From HyVt-560 sp964577195 (lineage in GTDB: Bacteria > Pseudomonadota > Gammaproteobacteria > UWMA-0217): a stretch of 15,568 nt of DNA. Shown here piece after piece: positions 8,475 through 15,296 of this stretch. The position numbers and the translations under genes are program-made. Below the pieces are notes generated by a model. The model saw only the letters and a program-made list of their open reading frames with translations, did not search any database and had not been told where the DNA came from. How positions within the stretch are numbered: position 1 is the first letter of the stretch; every line of letters begins with the position of its first letter. Location of the stretch: contig CAZNYF010000063.1 in the NCBI GenBank assembly GCA_964577195.1, forward strand, positions 1-15,568, written 5' to 3'.

Positions 8475-8817
8475 GGATAGTCCTCCTACGGGGATGGTGA
8501 AGTGTGTGCGGGAGTTGTTTTATTGAAAGTTGTTTTTTCGAAATAAACGGATTTAGATGGGTCGAGAAGCGTTCTCTGCTGATCCAGTTGTTCGAAAAAA
8601 ACATGTGGTAAATCCTCATACTTTTCAAGGTATAAGTATTGAGGATAGTACAAAGACCTGGTTTTAACCGTTGATATTGGTCGATGTGTGAAAAAAACTA
8701 AAAAAATAATCCTGTGCGCGGCTTCCATTACTGCTTAGCCAGGAGACAGCATTCTAGGTATTTATTCGTAATTCTAGTCTAGCGACTTTTAATGATTTTT
8801 ACGGATAAACCAGAGAG
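8475..8817. other. Non-coding leader/promoter region of the symporter operon
   Basis: This 343-bp gap separates the envZ-like stop from the DUF4212 start. An 80-codon minus-strand frame in it (8486-8728) lacks a ribosome site and recognisable features, and I do not call it a gene. The notable structure is the inverted repeat at 8612-8646, listed separately. No clear terminator was seen after the kinase, so read-through from ompR-envZ into the symporter operon is possible. Confidence 0.5.
8612..8646. promoter_or_regulatory. Long inverted repeat in the symporter leader
   Basis: Left arm ATCCTCATACTT (8612-8623) and right arm AAGTATTGAGGAT (8634-8646) are complementary over 12 bases with one bulged base, around a 10-base centre. 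It lies about 140 bases before the DUF4212 start. It has no T-run, so it is more likely an operator for a dimeric regulator or an mRNA leader hairpin than a terminator. No regulator can be assigned. Confidence 0.5.
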
Positions 8818-10134
8818 TTATTTAGAATCATTAGTTGGAATTTTGATCGAGGTAATCAAGCCGCCTTTTGTACGATTATTCAAACCTATTTGCCAGCCGT
8901 TTGCGTGGCAAAGTTGTTGCACAATGGCAAGTCCCAGACCGCTCCCGCCGGTGGCAGTGTTTCTGGAGGTTTCGAGGCGGTAGAAGGGTTGAAACACGGT
9001 CTTGATCTGGTCTTCGGGAATACCGGAGCCAGTATCCAGTATCTCGATTATTGTCGTGTGGGAATGACAGTGGTAACGGACTTCTACCAGATCACCGCCG
9101 TAGCGCAGCGCATTTTCCAGCAAATTAACCAGCACTCTGCGTAGCGCAATTGAATTGACTTGAATCAGGCATGATTCCGCAGGTTGCCAGAGTATTTTGG
9201 TCGCTGTTGATGTTTGTTCGGCGATGATGCCGTCGAGCAAGTCAGGGAGATCGACTTCTTCGATTTCCTGCGCTTGATGGTCTATGTTTCTTGCCAGCTC
9301 CAGGGTGCGAGCTATGAGCTGATCCATTTCTTTAAGATCTTTACGCATACGTCCTATCAGCTCTACATCGGATTTTTGGGGAAGCATTTCCAGCGCGAGT
9401 GTCAGGCGTGCGATGGGTGTGCGCAGATCGTGTGATATTCCGGCCAGCAAGGTGGTGCGGTTGGCGAGCAGCTCGTCCAGTTCGCCGGTCATTTGATTAA
9501 AACTTCGGGCGAGTGTTTTGAGCTCCTGAGGGCCGGATTCGGTTAAGGGTTCAGAGGTTTCACCACGGCCAAATTTTATGGTGGCAGCGCTTAGTTTTGC
9601 GAGTGGGCGGGTGAGGTGGCGCACCAGTAGCAGGGTTGTCAGCAGGGTGGCGAGGGCGAGGGCGAATATCAGCCAGAGTAGGGCGAATGGTTTTGGCGGG
9701 ATAAATCGTTCGCGCGGAAAACTCATTCGCAGGGTGCGCCCGGCAATCGGCAAATCTACTTCGTACTCGTTGGCAGATATCGAGTCTTCGCCTATTTTTA
9801 CGGGTGCGCCAATACGGTATTCCAATGCTTGTTGAAGCAATTTAAGATAGCGTAGCTTAGTTGTTAGTGGCGCTAATGGCTGATCGGTTTGCTGTAGCGT
9901 GATGCCATGACTAAGGATTAATTCGTCTTCGAAATCCAGTCGGGTATCAGGTGGTAGCTCGGCCCAGGTTTGCGCCGAGAGCACCAGTAATGCGGCCGCG
10001 TCATCACTGGCTTGGCGAGCAATGGGCTGCATCAAAAAACGATTGAATATAAACGCCGAGAGCAGCAGTAAAAGCAGAAAGGCAATCGCCAGTATCAGGG
10101 CAGTTCGCGCGAACAGAGTGCTGGGAAAACGCAT
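8818..10134 (-). CDS. envZ: EnvZ-like osmosensor-type histidine kinase
   Basis: A 438-residue inner-membrane kinase, close to E. coli EnvZ (450). Layout: first helix about 11-31; periplasmic sensor about 32-148; second helix about 150-170; HAMP about 171-223 (RHLTRPLAKL); HisKA with phospho-accepting H235 in GISHDLRTP; HATPase with N341 in LLENALRYGG, DTGSGIP (367-373) and GGSGLGLAI (396-404). The GISHDLRTPIARLTLALEML block matches the EnvZ dimerisation helix. It follows the OmpR-like gene on the same strand with a 13-bp gap, so the two form one operon and a cognate pair. ATG 10134 has an AGGA about 10 bases upstream. EnvZ-type kinases both phosphorylate and dephosphorylate OmpR in response to osmolarity and pH. 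The periplasmic domain is poorly conserved between species, so the exact signal is uncertain. Confidence 0.9.
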   Translation of the reverse strand: MRFPSTLFARTALILAIAFLLLLLLSAFIFNRFLMQPIARQASDDAAALLVLSAQTWAELPPDTRLDFEDELILSHGITLQQTDQPLAPLTTKLRYLKLLQQALEYRIGAPVKIGEDSISANEYEVDLPIAGRTLRMSFPRERFIPPKPFALLWLIFALALATLLTTLLLVRHLTRPLAKLSAATIKFGRGETSEPLTESGPQELKTLARSFNQMTGELDELLANRTTLLAGISHDLRTPIARLTLALEMLPQKSDVELIGRMRKDLKEMDQLIARTLELARNIDHQAQEIEEVDLPDLLDGIIAEQTSTATKILWQPAESCLIQVNSIALRRVLVNLLENALRYGGDLVEVRYHCHSHTTIIEILDTGSGIPEDQIKTVFQPFYRLETSRNTATGGSGLGLAIVQQLCHANGWQIGLNNRTKGGLITSIKIPTNDSK

Positions 10135-10147
10135 CTATATCCACATC

Positions 10148-10876
10148 CTACTGATCCTTGCCATCGGGGGTGAACATGTAGCCAATGCCCCAAACGGTGT
10201 GGATGAAATGTGGCGATTTTGGGTCAACTTCCAGCTTTTGACGCAGCCGCGTGACACGCACGTCGATACTGCGATCAAATGGTGAGCGGTCAAATCCCTT
10301 CAGCTGGTCGATTAGCATATCCCGGCTTAAAGCGCGATTGGGGTGTTCCACGAAGGCTTGCAGCAGCGAGAATTCACCGGTGGTTAAACTGATTTCCTGC
10401 TCGCTGCTCTTAAAGTTGCGTCTTGGAATATCGAGAGTGAAATCACCAAAGTGATGTTTGCCTGCGCCACTCACCGTAGTTTTTAAAGGTTCGCTATCTG
10501 CGCTTTTACGGCGTTGCACAGCACGGATTCTAGCGAGTAATTCGCGTGGGTTGAATGGTTTGCCGAGATAATCATCAGCGCCCATTTCCAGGCCAATTAT
10601 TTTGTCTATATCTTCACCGCGTGCGGAAAGCATTATGATCGGCAGTTGGGTGTCTGAGCGAAGGCGTTTGGCAATGGAAAGACCATCTTCTCCCGGTAAC
10701 ATCAAATCGAGAATAACCAGCTCGATGCTGTCATGCTCTGCGAGCTGCGTGTCCATTTCTGTACCACTTTCAGCACAGCTAACCTGATAGCCTTGCTCGC
10801 CGAGATAACGCGAAAGCAAATCACGAATACCGGGATCATCATCAACAATGAGCAGATGGGGTTCTGTTATTTCCAT
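10148..10876 (-). CDS. ompR: OmpR-like DNA-binding response regulator
   Basis: A 242-residue regulator, close to E. coli OmpR (239). Receiver domain: acidic D12/D13, phospho-acceptor D57 in VILDLMLPGEDGLS, S84 and K106 (GKPFNPRELLARIRAV). DNA-binding winged helix from about 140: LTTGEFSLLQAFVEHPNRAL, then SIDVRVTRLRQKLE and the ending HTVWGIGYMFTPDG. These blocks match OmpR almost word for word. I chose ATG 10876 (MEITEPHLLIVDDD). A longer frame reaching a TTG at 10933 would add 19 residues unlike OmpR and would run through the putative operator. No good Shine-Dalgarno precedes 10876. It forms an operon with the EnvZ-like kinase. Likely targets are porin and other envelope genes; none is proven here, although an outer-membrane gene pair lies upstream on the other strand. 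Confidence 0.92.
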   Translation of the reverse strand: MEITEPHLLIVDDDPGIRDLLSRYLGEQGYQVSCAESGTEMDTQLAEHDSIELVILDLMLPGEDGLSIAKRLRSDTQLPIIMLSARGEDIDKIIGLEMGADDYLGKPFNPRELLARIRAVQRRKSADSEPLKTTVSGAGKHHFGDFTLDIPRRNFKSSEQEISLTTGEFSLLQAFVEHPNRALSRDMLIDQLKGFDRSPFDRSIDVRVTRLRQKLEVDPKSPHFIHTVWGIGYMFTPDGKDQ

Positions 10877-10915
10877 ATTTTTAGCATACCGGCTTTCAAG
10901 GCTATAGTTTGCGCC

Positions 10916-10964
10916 TGAAACAGATTGAAACAAAATAATCGGTTACGGTAACAAATTTGAAACA
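10916..10964. promoter_or_regulatory. Phased TGAAACA-type repeats, putative OmpR autoregulatory sites
   Basis: TGAAACA occurs at 10916-10922, 10926-10932 and 10958-10964, with the related GGTAACA at 10947-10953. Start-to-start spacings are 10, 21 and 11 bases, whole turns of the helix, all in one orientation. A GTTACgGTAAC palindrome (10942-10952) overlaps the third unit. OmpR binds as tandem dimers to direct half-sites about 10 bp apart that contain a G-N-AAC core, so these 40-88 bases upstream of ompR fit an autoregulatory operator. This is inference from pattern and position. Confidence 0.5.
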
Positions 10965-11123
10965 GTCATCGCTTAAAGTGGGCCTGTAATGTTCTGACGG
11001 GCGGGATATTAAGTGATAGCCCTAGACTGAAACGTGTTCGCCCAGCGGCATGCGCCCCAAGATAGACAGTCTTTTCACATGGAAGGGTTTCGCTTGTTAG
11101 ACATTACTTTATTCTACGCACGT
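10965..11123. other. Non-coding region between ompR operator and MITE
   Basis: Part of the 506-bp gene-free interval between ompR and the gene at 11383. I see no coding frame. A weak pair of distant complementary boxes (GGGCG at 10999-11003, CGCCC at 11039-11043) is present, but no terminator or clear RNA gene could be supported. Confidence 0.4.
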
Positions 11124-11338
11124 TAAAGGGTGTCTCTAAAAATAGAAGCACCACTGAGAAGAACCAGGAACAGCACCTTTTTTATGCGAAAAGTCGTTAA
11201 ATACACCCAGTCGGCAATAGCTCCTGCATTGCTCTACTACACCACATCCCTGTGGCTATATTCGCCTCGTTTTCGCAGAAAAAATGCACTATTTCTGATT
11301 TCCCTCAACAGTACTTCTATTTTTAGAGACGCCCTAAA
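11124..11338. repeat. Probable TAAA target-site duplication flanking the MITE
   Basis: TAAA at 11124-11127 abuts the left end and TAAA at 11335-11338 abuts the right end. The exact boundary is ambiguous by one base because the terminal repeats also extend through A/T at this point. Short AT-rich duplications arise easily by chance, so this is supportive rather than decisive. Confidence 0.45.
11128..11334. mobile_element. 207-bp MITE-like non-autonomous element
   Basis: Two terminal inverted repeats, 11127-11151 and 11311-11335, match at 23 of 25 bases; the shared core is TCTCTAAAAATAGAAG. If the element is taken as GGG...CCC (11128-11334), it is flanked by TAAA on both sides (11124-11127 and 11335-11338), a probable 4-bp target duplication. 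There is no transposase inside; the only frame through it has no recognisable product. Inside lies a small palindrome, CCACATCCCTGTGG (11242-11255). Size, ends and lack of coding capacity fit a MITE moved in trans by an unidentified transposase. It sits 49 bases upstream of the next gene's start, so it may supply part of that gene's promoter. Confidence 0.75.
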
Positions 11339-11382
11339 GTCTGTATGATTTAGTGAACGGTGACTAAAGGGTTTTTAAATCG

Positions 11383-11811
11383 GTGTTTAATGTGAACAAG
11401 TTTCTGCAAATATCTTTGTTAATCCTGCTTACGGGGTTTCTGCCCTGCGGGATTGCTTTGGCTGAAACTCCCGAAGCTGTTACCCCGAACCGTGTTGAAT
11501 TATCAGACAATATCAATGCAAACAGATCAGACAACACTATCGAAAGTAGAGATGTTGCCGTGCAGCAGCCAGAAACAGCAGAACAGCGAACTCGCTACGG
11601 TGTTGGCTACGAATTTCGTAGGCAGCAACAACTTGCGCAGCCAGAACGTCGTGATCGAGCATCACGTCCTGATAGAGATAGAGCCGAAAGACCCGATAGA
11701 AATGAGCGACCGGATAGATTCGAGCGACCTGATCGCCCGGACAGAGTCGAGCGGCCTGACAGGGTTGAGCGCCCATCCAGACCAGATCGTCCATCTCGTC
11801 CAGGACGTTAA
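11383..11811 (+). CDS. Secreted protein with Arg/Pro/Asp-rich repeat tail, unknown function
   Basis: A 142-residue protein with a clear Sec signal peptide: NKFLQISLLILLTGFLPCGIALA followed by ET, with likely cleavage after A27. The cysteine at 22 is not in a proper lipobox, so it is probably not a lipoprotein. Residues 28-86 are polar and rich in Asn, Gln and Glu. From about 87 to the end the sequence is a low-complexity polyampholyte built on ERPDR/RPDR units (about ten). No family is recognised; such tails are usually disordered and could bind polyanions such as LPS, peptidoglycan or nucleic acid (inference). The start is GTG 11383; a second in-frame GTG at 11392 is possible. AAAGGG lies about 11 bases upstream. 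An outer-membrane protein gene follows 53 bp later on the same strand, probably in one operon. Confidence 0.7.
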   Translation: MFNVNKFLQISLLILLTGFLPCGIALAETPEAVTPNRVELSDNINANRSDNTIESRDVAVQQPETAEQRTRYGVGYEFRRQQQLAQPERRDRASRPDRDRAERPDRNERPDRFERPDRPDRVERPDRVERPSRPDRPSRPGR

Positions 11812-11864
11812 GTGATATCCTGAAAGCCTCCCGGGTTTAAATAACAACAGGACGATATTCAAAG

Positions 11865-12647
11865 ATGGAACTGCGCAAATTCACTCTTTATTTGTTTCTA
11901 TTTTTGTGGCTCCCTGCGGTGCAGTCAGAAACATACAATCCAGCGGAAATCAAAATCATCACCGGGCTAGATATCAGTACCGGTGATTATGGTGAATCAA
12001 CCAGCACAGATATTTTTTATCTGCCTTTGACCGTTAAATATTCCGTGTTTCCGTGGCGTTATAAAGTGACGCTGCCATTCCTTAGTATTCATGGTCCAGG
12101 CACACTCGTTGGTGGAATAGATGGCGTTGAAGTCACTCATTCGGATAATGCTGAGGTAACCACCAACTCAGGTCCTGGGGATGTTCAACTCAGCGTTTCG
12201 TGGGCGCTGGATAGTTTATGGAACAGTCTCCCGTATATTGATTTGGTTGGGAAAATAAAATTACCCACAGCGGATGAATCTGCCGGACTCGGAACAGGAG
12301 AAACAGATTATCAAATGCAGATTGATATTGCGCATGTCTACGAAAAATTCACGCCACTAGCAACGCTCGGTTATAAAATTCCCGGTGACACAAAAACAAC
12401 AGATTATCGCAATCAGTTTTTAGCCTCCGTAGGGTTTGATTATAAATTAAACGAGACTAAAAATAGTGGATTACTGTTTGATTTTCGCCAAGCATCCACT
12501 GATGGTACTGTTAATAAAAATGAACTGCTTGGCTATATCAACTGGAAAATTAATAAAAAGTTTTCAGTGAATACCTATCTGATTGCAGGCTTTGGAGATG
12601 CGAGCCCTGATATTGGCGGTGGTATTCAATTTTCTTTAAAACGCTAA
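11865..12647 (+). CDS. Outer-membrane beta-barrel protein, phenol-degradation MetA-like family
   Basis: A 260-residue protein with a signal peptide (hydrophobic about 8-19, likely cleavage near QS/ET at 21-22) and then alternating beta-strand sequence typical of a barrel. The segment VGKIKLPTADESAGLGTGETDYQ (128-150) is the hallmark of proteins annotated as putative MetA-pathway-of-phenol-degradation or transporter outer-membrane proteins. The end, SPDIGGGIQFSLKR, is a last strand, although a terminal aromatic residue is absent. Members are thought to be outer-membrane channels; substrates are mostly unknown, and no aromatic-degradation genes lie nearby, so the family name should not be read as function. 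ATG 11865 follows AGGA (about 12 bases upstream). It probably forms an operon with the Arg/Pro/Asp-rich secreted protein gene before it. Confidence 0.82.
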   Translation: MELRKFTLYLFLFLWLPAVQSETYNPAEIKIITGLDISTGDYGESTSTDIFYLPLTVKYSVFPWRYKVTLPFLSIHGPGTLVGGIDGVEVTHSDNAEVTTNSGPGDVQLSVSWALDSLWNSLPYIDLVGKIKLPTADESAGLGTGETDYQMQIDIAHVYEKFTPLATLGYKIPGDTKTTDYRNQFLASVGFDYKLNETKNSGLLFDFRQASTDGTVNKNELLGYINWKINKKFSVNTYLIAGFGDASPDIGGGIQFSLKR

Positions 12648-12662
12648 GTTTTGTTTGCATAA

Positions 12663-12690
12663 AGAGCGTCTCTTAAGGGCACCTCTAAAG
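12663..12690. repeat. Degenerate copies of the MITE end sequence
   Basis: AGAGCGTCTCTTAA (12663-12676) matches the MITE right end (AGGGCGTCTCTAAA, reverse strand) at 12 of 14 bases. The adjoining AGGGCACCTCTAAAG (12676-12690) is similar at about 11 of 15. They lie immediately before the TrpD2-like stop codon. They could be the remnant of a second, collapsed element, or footprints left by excision. The short length keeps confidence low. Confidence 0.35.
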
Positions 12691-12697
12691 TTGTTAT

Positions 12698-13717
12698 TTA
12701 TAAGCGCGTTTTACTTCTTTCTTCCCACCAGTCTTTTGCCATTTCAAGCGCTGTTTCGTGACTATCTGCTTTTTCCATAGTGTATAACGTCATGGCGGCT
12801 GTTCCGATAATAGCGCCCACACCATATTCATCCTCGACCGATCCGTTCCACACTTTCGCCAGTTTTATTGGCTCCAATACTTTATCTTTCACATGTCTTC
12901 TAGGGAAAAGAGGTGCCCATTCTTCTTCAAAGGCTTGACCATTTTTCACTGAACGAACCAGATTTTTCATGTCAGGATTCCACTCGGTTTCACCACCATC
13001 GCCTCTGATAACCGCCATATTAGGTTGCTTTAACACTAAAGACGCTTCCTGATGTGTGTCTTTGTAGGCGGGGTGATGTATGCCCTGCATTGAACACATC
13101 GCATTGCAGGGATTAATTAATCGGGTGAATGTATTAACGGGAGAACGCAGGCCAAGTATCCATTTTAAATTCATGATACGCGCCAGTTCGGGTAGAAAAT
13201 CTCGTAGAGGTAAATATGCAAAATGGTCTGATTTTAAATGTTTCCCTGCCTCCTCAAACGAATGAGCAATGGGAATGTTCAATGTTTCAAGCGTTTGCTC
13301 AGTGTAGATTCGACCCTCGGTATGATTGCCTTCACCATGCATGAGAACCGAAATTTTATTTTCTGCAAGTAACAGCGTCGATAGAATGAACCACGGAAGA
13401 CGTCTTGCTTTACCCGCGTAACTGGACCAGTCCAAATCCACCTTGGGCATATTGTCTGGAATGGTGAGAAAGTCATGCGTGGCATCCACAAAACCCGCAA
13501 GCTCATCACCGCTTTCTTCCTGATACCGCATTAACATCATAAAAGCGCCCAGTTGCTCAGGCTCTACCTGATGATTCAGAATCATCAACATGGCATCTTT
13601 CGCTTCTTGATAAGTCAGGTTTCTTGAGCCTGTTTTACCTTTCCCCAGCAATCGAACGTAGACAGCAAACGGATGTTCTGTGCCCAGTGTGTGCTTACTT
13701 GTTGACTCTTTATTCAT
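12698..13717 (-). CDS. TrpD2/YbiB-like protein (anthranilate phosphoribosyltransferase-fold, glycosyl transferase family)
   Basis: A 339-residue soluble protein with the fold of anthranilate phosphoribosyltransferase. The N-terminal helical part contains LTYQEAKDAMLMILNHQVEPEQLGAFMMLMR (33-63), the region that dimerises in TrpD. The PRPP loop of true TrpD (GTGGD) is replaced by SYAGKARRLPWF (about 99-110), and later motifs (RSPVNTFTRLINP, AVIRGDGGETEWNP) follow the YbiB/TrpD2 pattern. In E. coli, YbiB binds nucleic acid and lacks TrpD activity, so this is unlikely to be a tryptophan enzyme. There is no other trp gene nearby. ATG 13717 has AAGGG about 9 bases upstream. It is monocistronic in this window and convergent with the outer-membrane protein gene, with only 50 bp between the two stops. 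Confidence 0.88.
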   Translation of the reverse strand: MNKESTSKHTLGTEHPFAVYVRLLGKGKTGSRNLTYQEAKDAMLMILNHQVEPEQLGAFMMLMRYQEESGDELAGFVDATHDFLTIPDNMPKVDLDWSSYAGKARRLPWFILSTLLLAENKISVLMHGEGNHTEGRIYTEQTLETLNIPIAHSFEEAGKHLKSDHFAYLPLRDFLPELARIMNLKWILGLRSPVNTFTRLINPCNAMCSMQGIHHPAYKDTHQEASLVLKQPNMAVIRGDGGETEWNPDMKNLVRSVKNGQAFEEEWAPLFPRRHVKDKVLEPIKLAKVWNGSVEDEYGVGAIIGTAAMTLYTMEKADSHETALEMAKDWWEERSKTRL

Positions 13718-14063
13718 CTAATAACCCTTATGCTCTCGGTGATTTTAACATGGAGAGAATTATATCAAACAACAAAATACCCGCCATTTTATATGGACGT
13801 CTCAGCCATCTTCTGTTTTCGATCCATCAGAATTGAAAATAACCTCGTAATCTCATTTAGGGTAATTCAATTTGTAGTGGCAAAGCGATAGACCAGCTCG
13901 TAGTGATAATTCGGTTATCTAGATCTGGAAGGATTGCTCGGTTAACCGGAAGCCGGGGTTTTACATTGCTTTTAACGATTAGACGATTCTCAATAAGCAG
14001 AATAAATGTTGGAATGCTAGAATTATCCCCTGCCTTTTCCGTTTTTTTAGGATCGAATAACGT
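13718..14063. other. Divergent intergenic region between TrpD2-like and SIR2 genes
   Basis: This 346-bp region must hold both promoters. The best structure is a perfect 10-bp palindrome CGGTTAACCG (13939-13948), about 115 bases before the SIR2 start. An AGGA at 14050-14053, about 10 bases before ATG 14064, is the probable ribosome site. No promoter pair could be chosen with confidence, and I see no gene. Confidence 0.4.
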
Positions 14064-15296
14064 ATGCAGTTCATTAAAAACGGACCCGATGTTCCAGAGC
14101 AGTTACTTCAATCACATGAAGAGGGAAAAGTTGTTTTCTTCTGCGGAGCCGGGATTTCCTACTCCGCAGGCTTGCCTGGATTCAGTGGGTTAGTCAGACA
14201 GCTTTTTGACGAGCTTGGTACCGAGCCAGACGATATCCAGCATGCTGCCATGAAAGCAGGGCAATTTGATACGGTCGTCGGTTTGCTGGAAAGCAACATC
14301 GTTGGGGAACGTCAAAAGGTTAGAAGCAAACTCGCCAAAATTCTTGCACCAGATCTCAACTCATCAAAAGCATTAGAAACCCACCAGGCTTTGTTGACGT
14401 TGGGAAGGAATCGCGATGGACAATTCAGGCTGATTACCACTAATTTTGATCGCCTTTTTGAAGAGGTGATTAAACATTCAGGTTTCTCAGTTGAACGCTT
14501 TAAAGCACCCTTGCTTCCCGTGCCAAAAAATCGTTGGGATGGGTTGGTCTATTTGCATGGACTGCTCCCTGAAAACCCGACAGCCAGTGGATTGGACAGG
14601 CTGGTTATATCCAGCGGTGACTTTGGTTTGGCTTATCTCACTGAGCGGTGGGCTGCGCGATTCATTAGTGAGCTTTTCCAAAACTATACGGTGTGCTTTG
14701 TCGGTTATAGTCTCAATGATCCGGTGCTCCGATATATGACAGATGCTCTGGCTGCTGATCGCTTACTGGGAGAATCTCGGCCAGAGATGTTTGTTTTCAC
14801 TGACCATTCTAAAAATAAGGAAACTGAATGCGTCAATGAATGGCGAGCCAAAAATGTAACACCGATCCTCTATCATGCACGTAGTAAGCACTATTACTTG
14901 CATCAAACACTAAAAGCTTGGGCGGAGACCTATCGAGTTGGCATTTTGGGTAAAGAGCGGGTTGTCACTGATGCCGCATTGACTGGGCCTTCAGCAAGTA
15001 CTCAGCAGGACAAGTTTGTTGAGCGAATACTCTGGGCGCTATCTGATCTATCTGGAAAACCCGCCAAGCGTTTTGCGGAGCTGAATCCTGTACCTTCACT
15101 GGATTGGCTGGATGTTTTTACTGACCCTCGGTTCCAATATAGTGATCTCGCTCGTTTTGGCGTGATGCCACACTCTGATGAAGATAAGAATTTAAAATTT
15201 AGCCTGTTGAACCGTCCCGCTTCATACCGCCTGGCTCCCAACATGGCGTTAACGAATGGTTGGGGAATGAGTAACTGGAAGACGCTCTGGATTTGA
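14064..15296 (+). CDS. SIR2-domain protein, C-terminally broken by frameshift
   Basis: A 410-residue reading frame with an N-terminal SIR2-like NAD-binding domain. Visible motifs: FFCGAGISYSAGLPGF (25-40), the nucleotide-binding glycine loop; TTNFDRLFEE (125-134), with N127 and D129; LVYLHGLLP (161-169), with H165; and FVGYSLNDP (212-220). The N127/H165 pair has the same spacing as the catalytic Asn/His of antiphage SIR2 NADases such as DSR2, so the core looks intact. The last residues after W405 (KTLWI) are out of frame: reading one frame over gives DALDLMSELGQ, and homologous-looking coding sequence continues to about 15527. The protein therefore represents the start of a much larger one, probably of the long defence-associated sirtuin type (inference). 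It may still make a truncated NADase domain, or be dead. Confidence 0.85.
   Translation: MQFIKNGPDVPEQLLQSHEEGKVVFFCGAGISYSAGLPGFSGLVRQLFDELGTEPDDIQHAAMKAGQFDTVVGLLESNIVGERQKVRSKLAKILAPDLNSSKALETHQALLTLGRNRDGQFRLITTNFDRLFEEVIKHSGFSVERFKAPLLPVPKNRWDGLVYLHGLLPENPTASGLDRLVISSGDFGLAYLTERWAARFISELFQNYTVCFVGYSLNDPVLRYMTDALAADRLLGESRPEMFVFTDHSKNKETECVNEWRAKNVTPILYHARSKHYYLHQTLKAWAETYRVGILGKERVVTDAALTGPSASTQQDKFVERILWALSDLSGKPAKRFAELNPVPSLDWLDVFTDPRFQYSDLARFGVMPHSDEDKNLKFSLLNRPASYRLAPNMALTNGWGMSNWKTLWI

Noticed and set aside
8486..8728. 80-codon minus-strand frame directly upstream of the DUF4212 gene
   Set aside because: No Shine-Dalgarno before its ATG and no recognisable domain. It overlaps the leader inverted repeat and sits where a promoter is expected.
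10877..10933. TTG start extending the OmpR-like protein by 19 residues
   Set aside because: The family starts a few residues before the LIVDDD motif, and the extension overlaps the TGAAACA repeats.
10999..11043. Possible small RNA upstream of ompR, based on GGGCG/CGCCC pairing
   Set aside because: Only five base pairs across 35 bases, with no T-run or promoter that could be supported.
11130..11348. 72-codon plus-strand frame running through the MITE-like element
   Set aside because: It is bounded by the inverted repeats, has no ribosome site and shows no transposase-like motif; it is an accident of the repeat sequence.
11639..11811. CRISPR-like or tandem DNA array
   Set aside because: The repetition is at protein level (RPDR units), with variable codons and spacing and no spacers.
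11453..11815. 120-codon frame overlapping the Arg/Pro/Asp-rich protein in another frame
   Set aside because: The competing frame at 11383 has a clear signal peptide and regular repeat units. The alternative is compositionally random and mirrors the DNA repeats.
12698..13717. True anthranilate phosphoribosyltransferase (trpD)
   Set aside because: The GTGGD PRPP-binding motif is missing and no other trp genes are nearby; the YbiB/TrpD2 pattern fits better.
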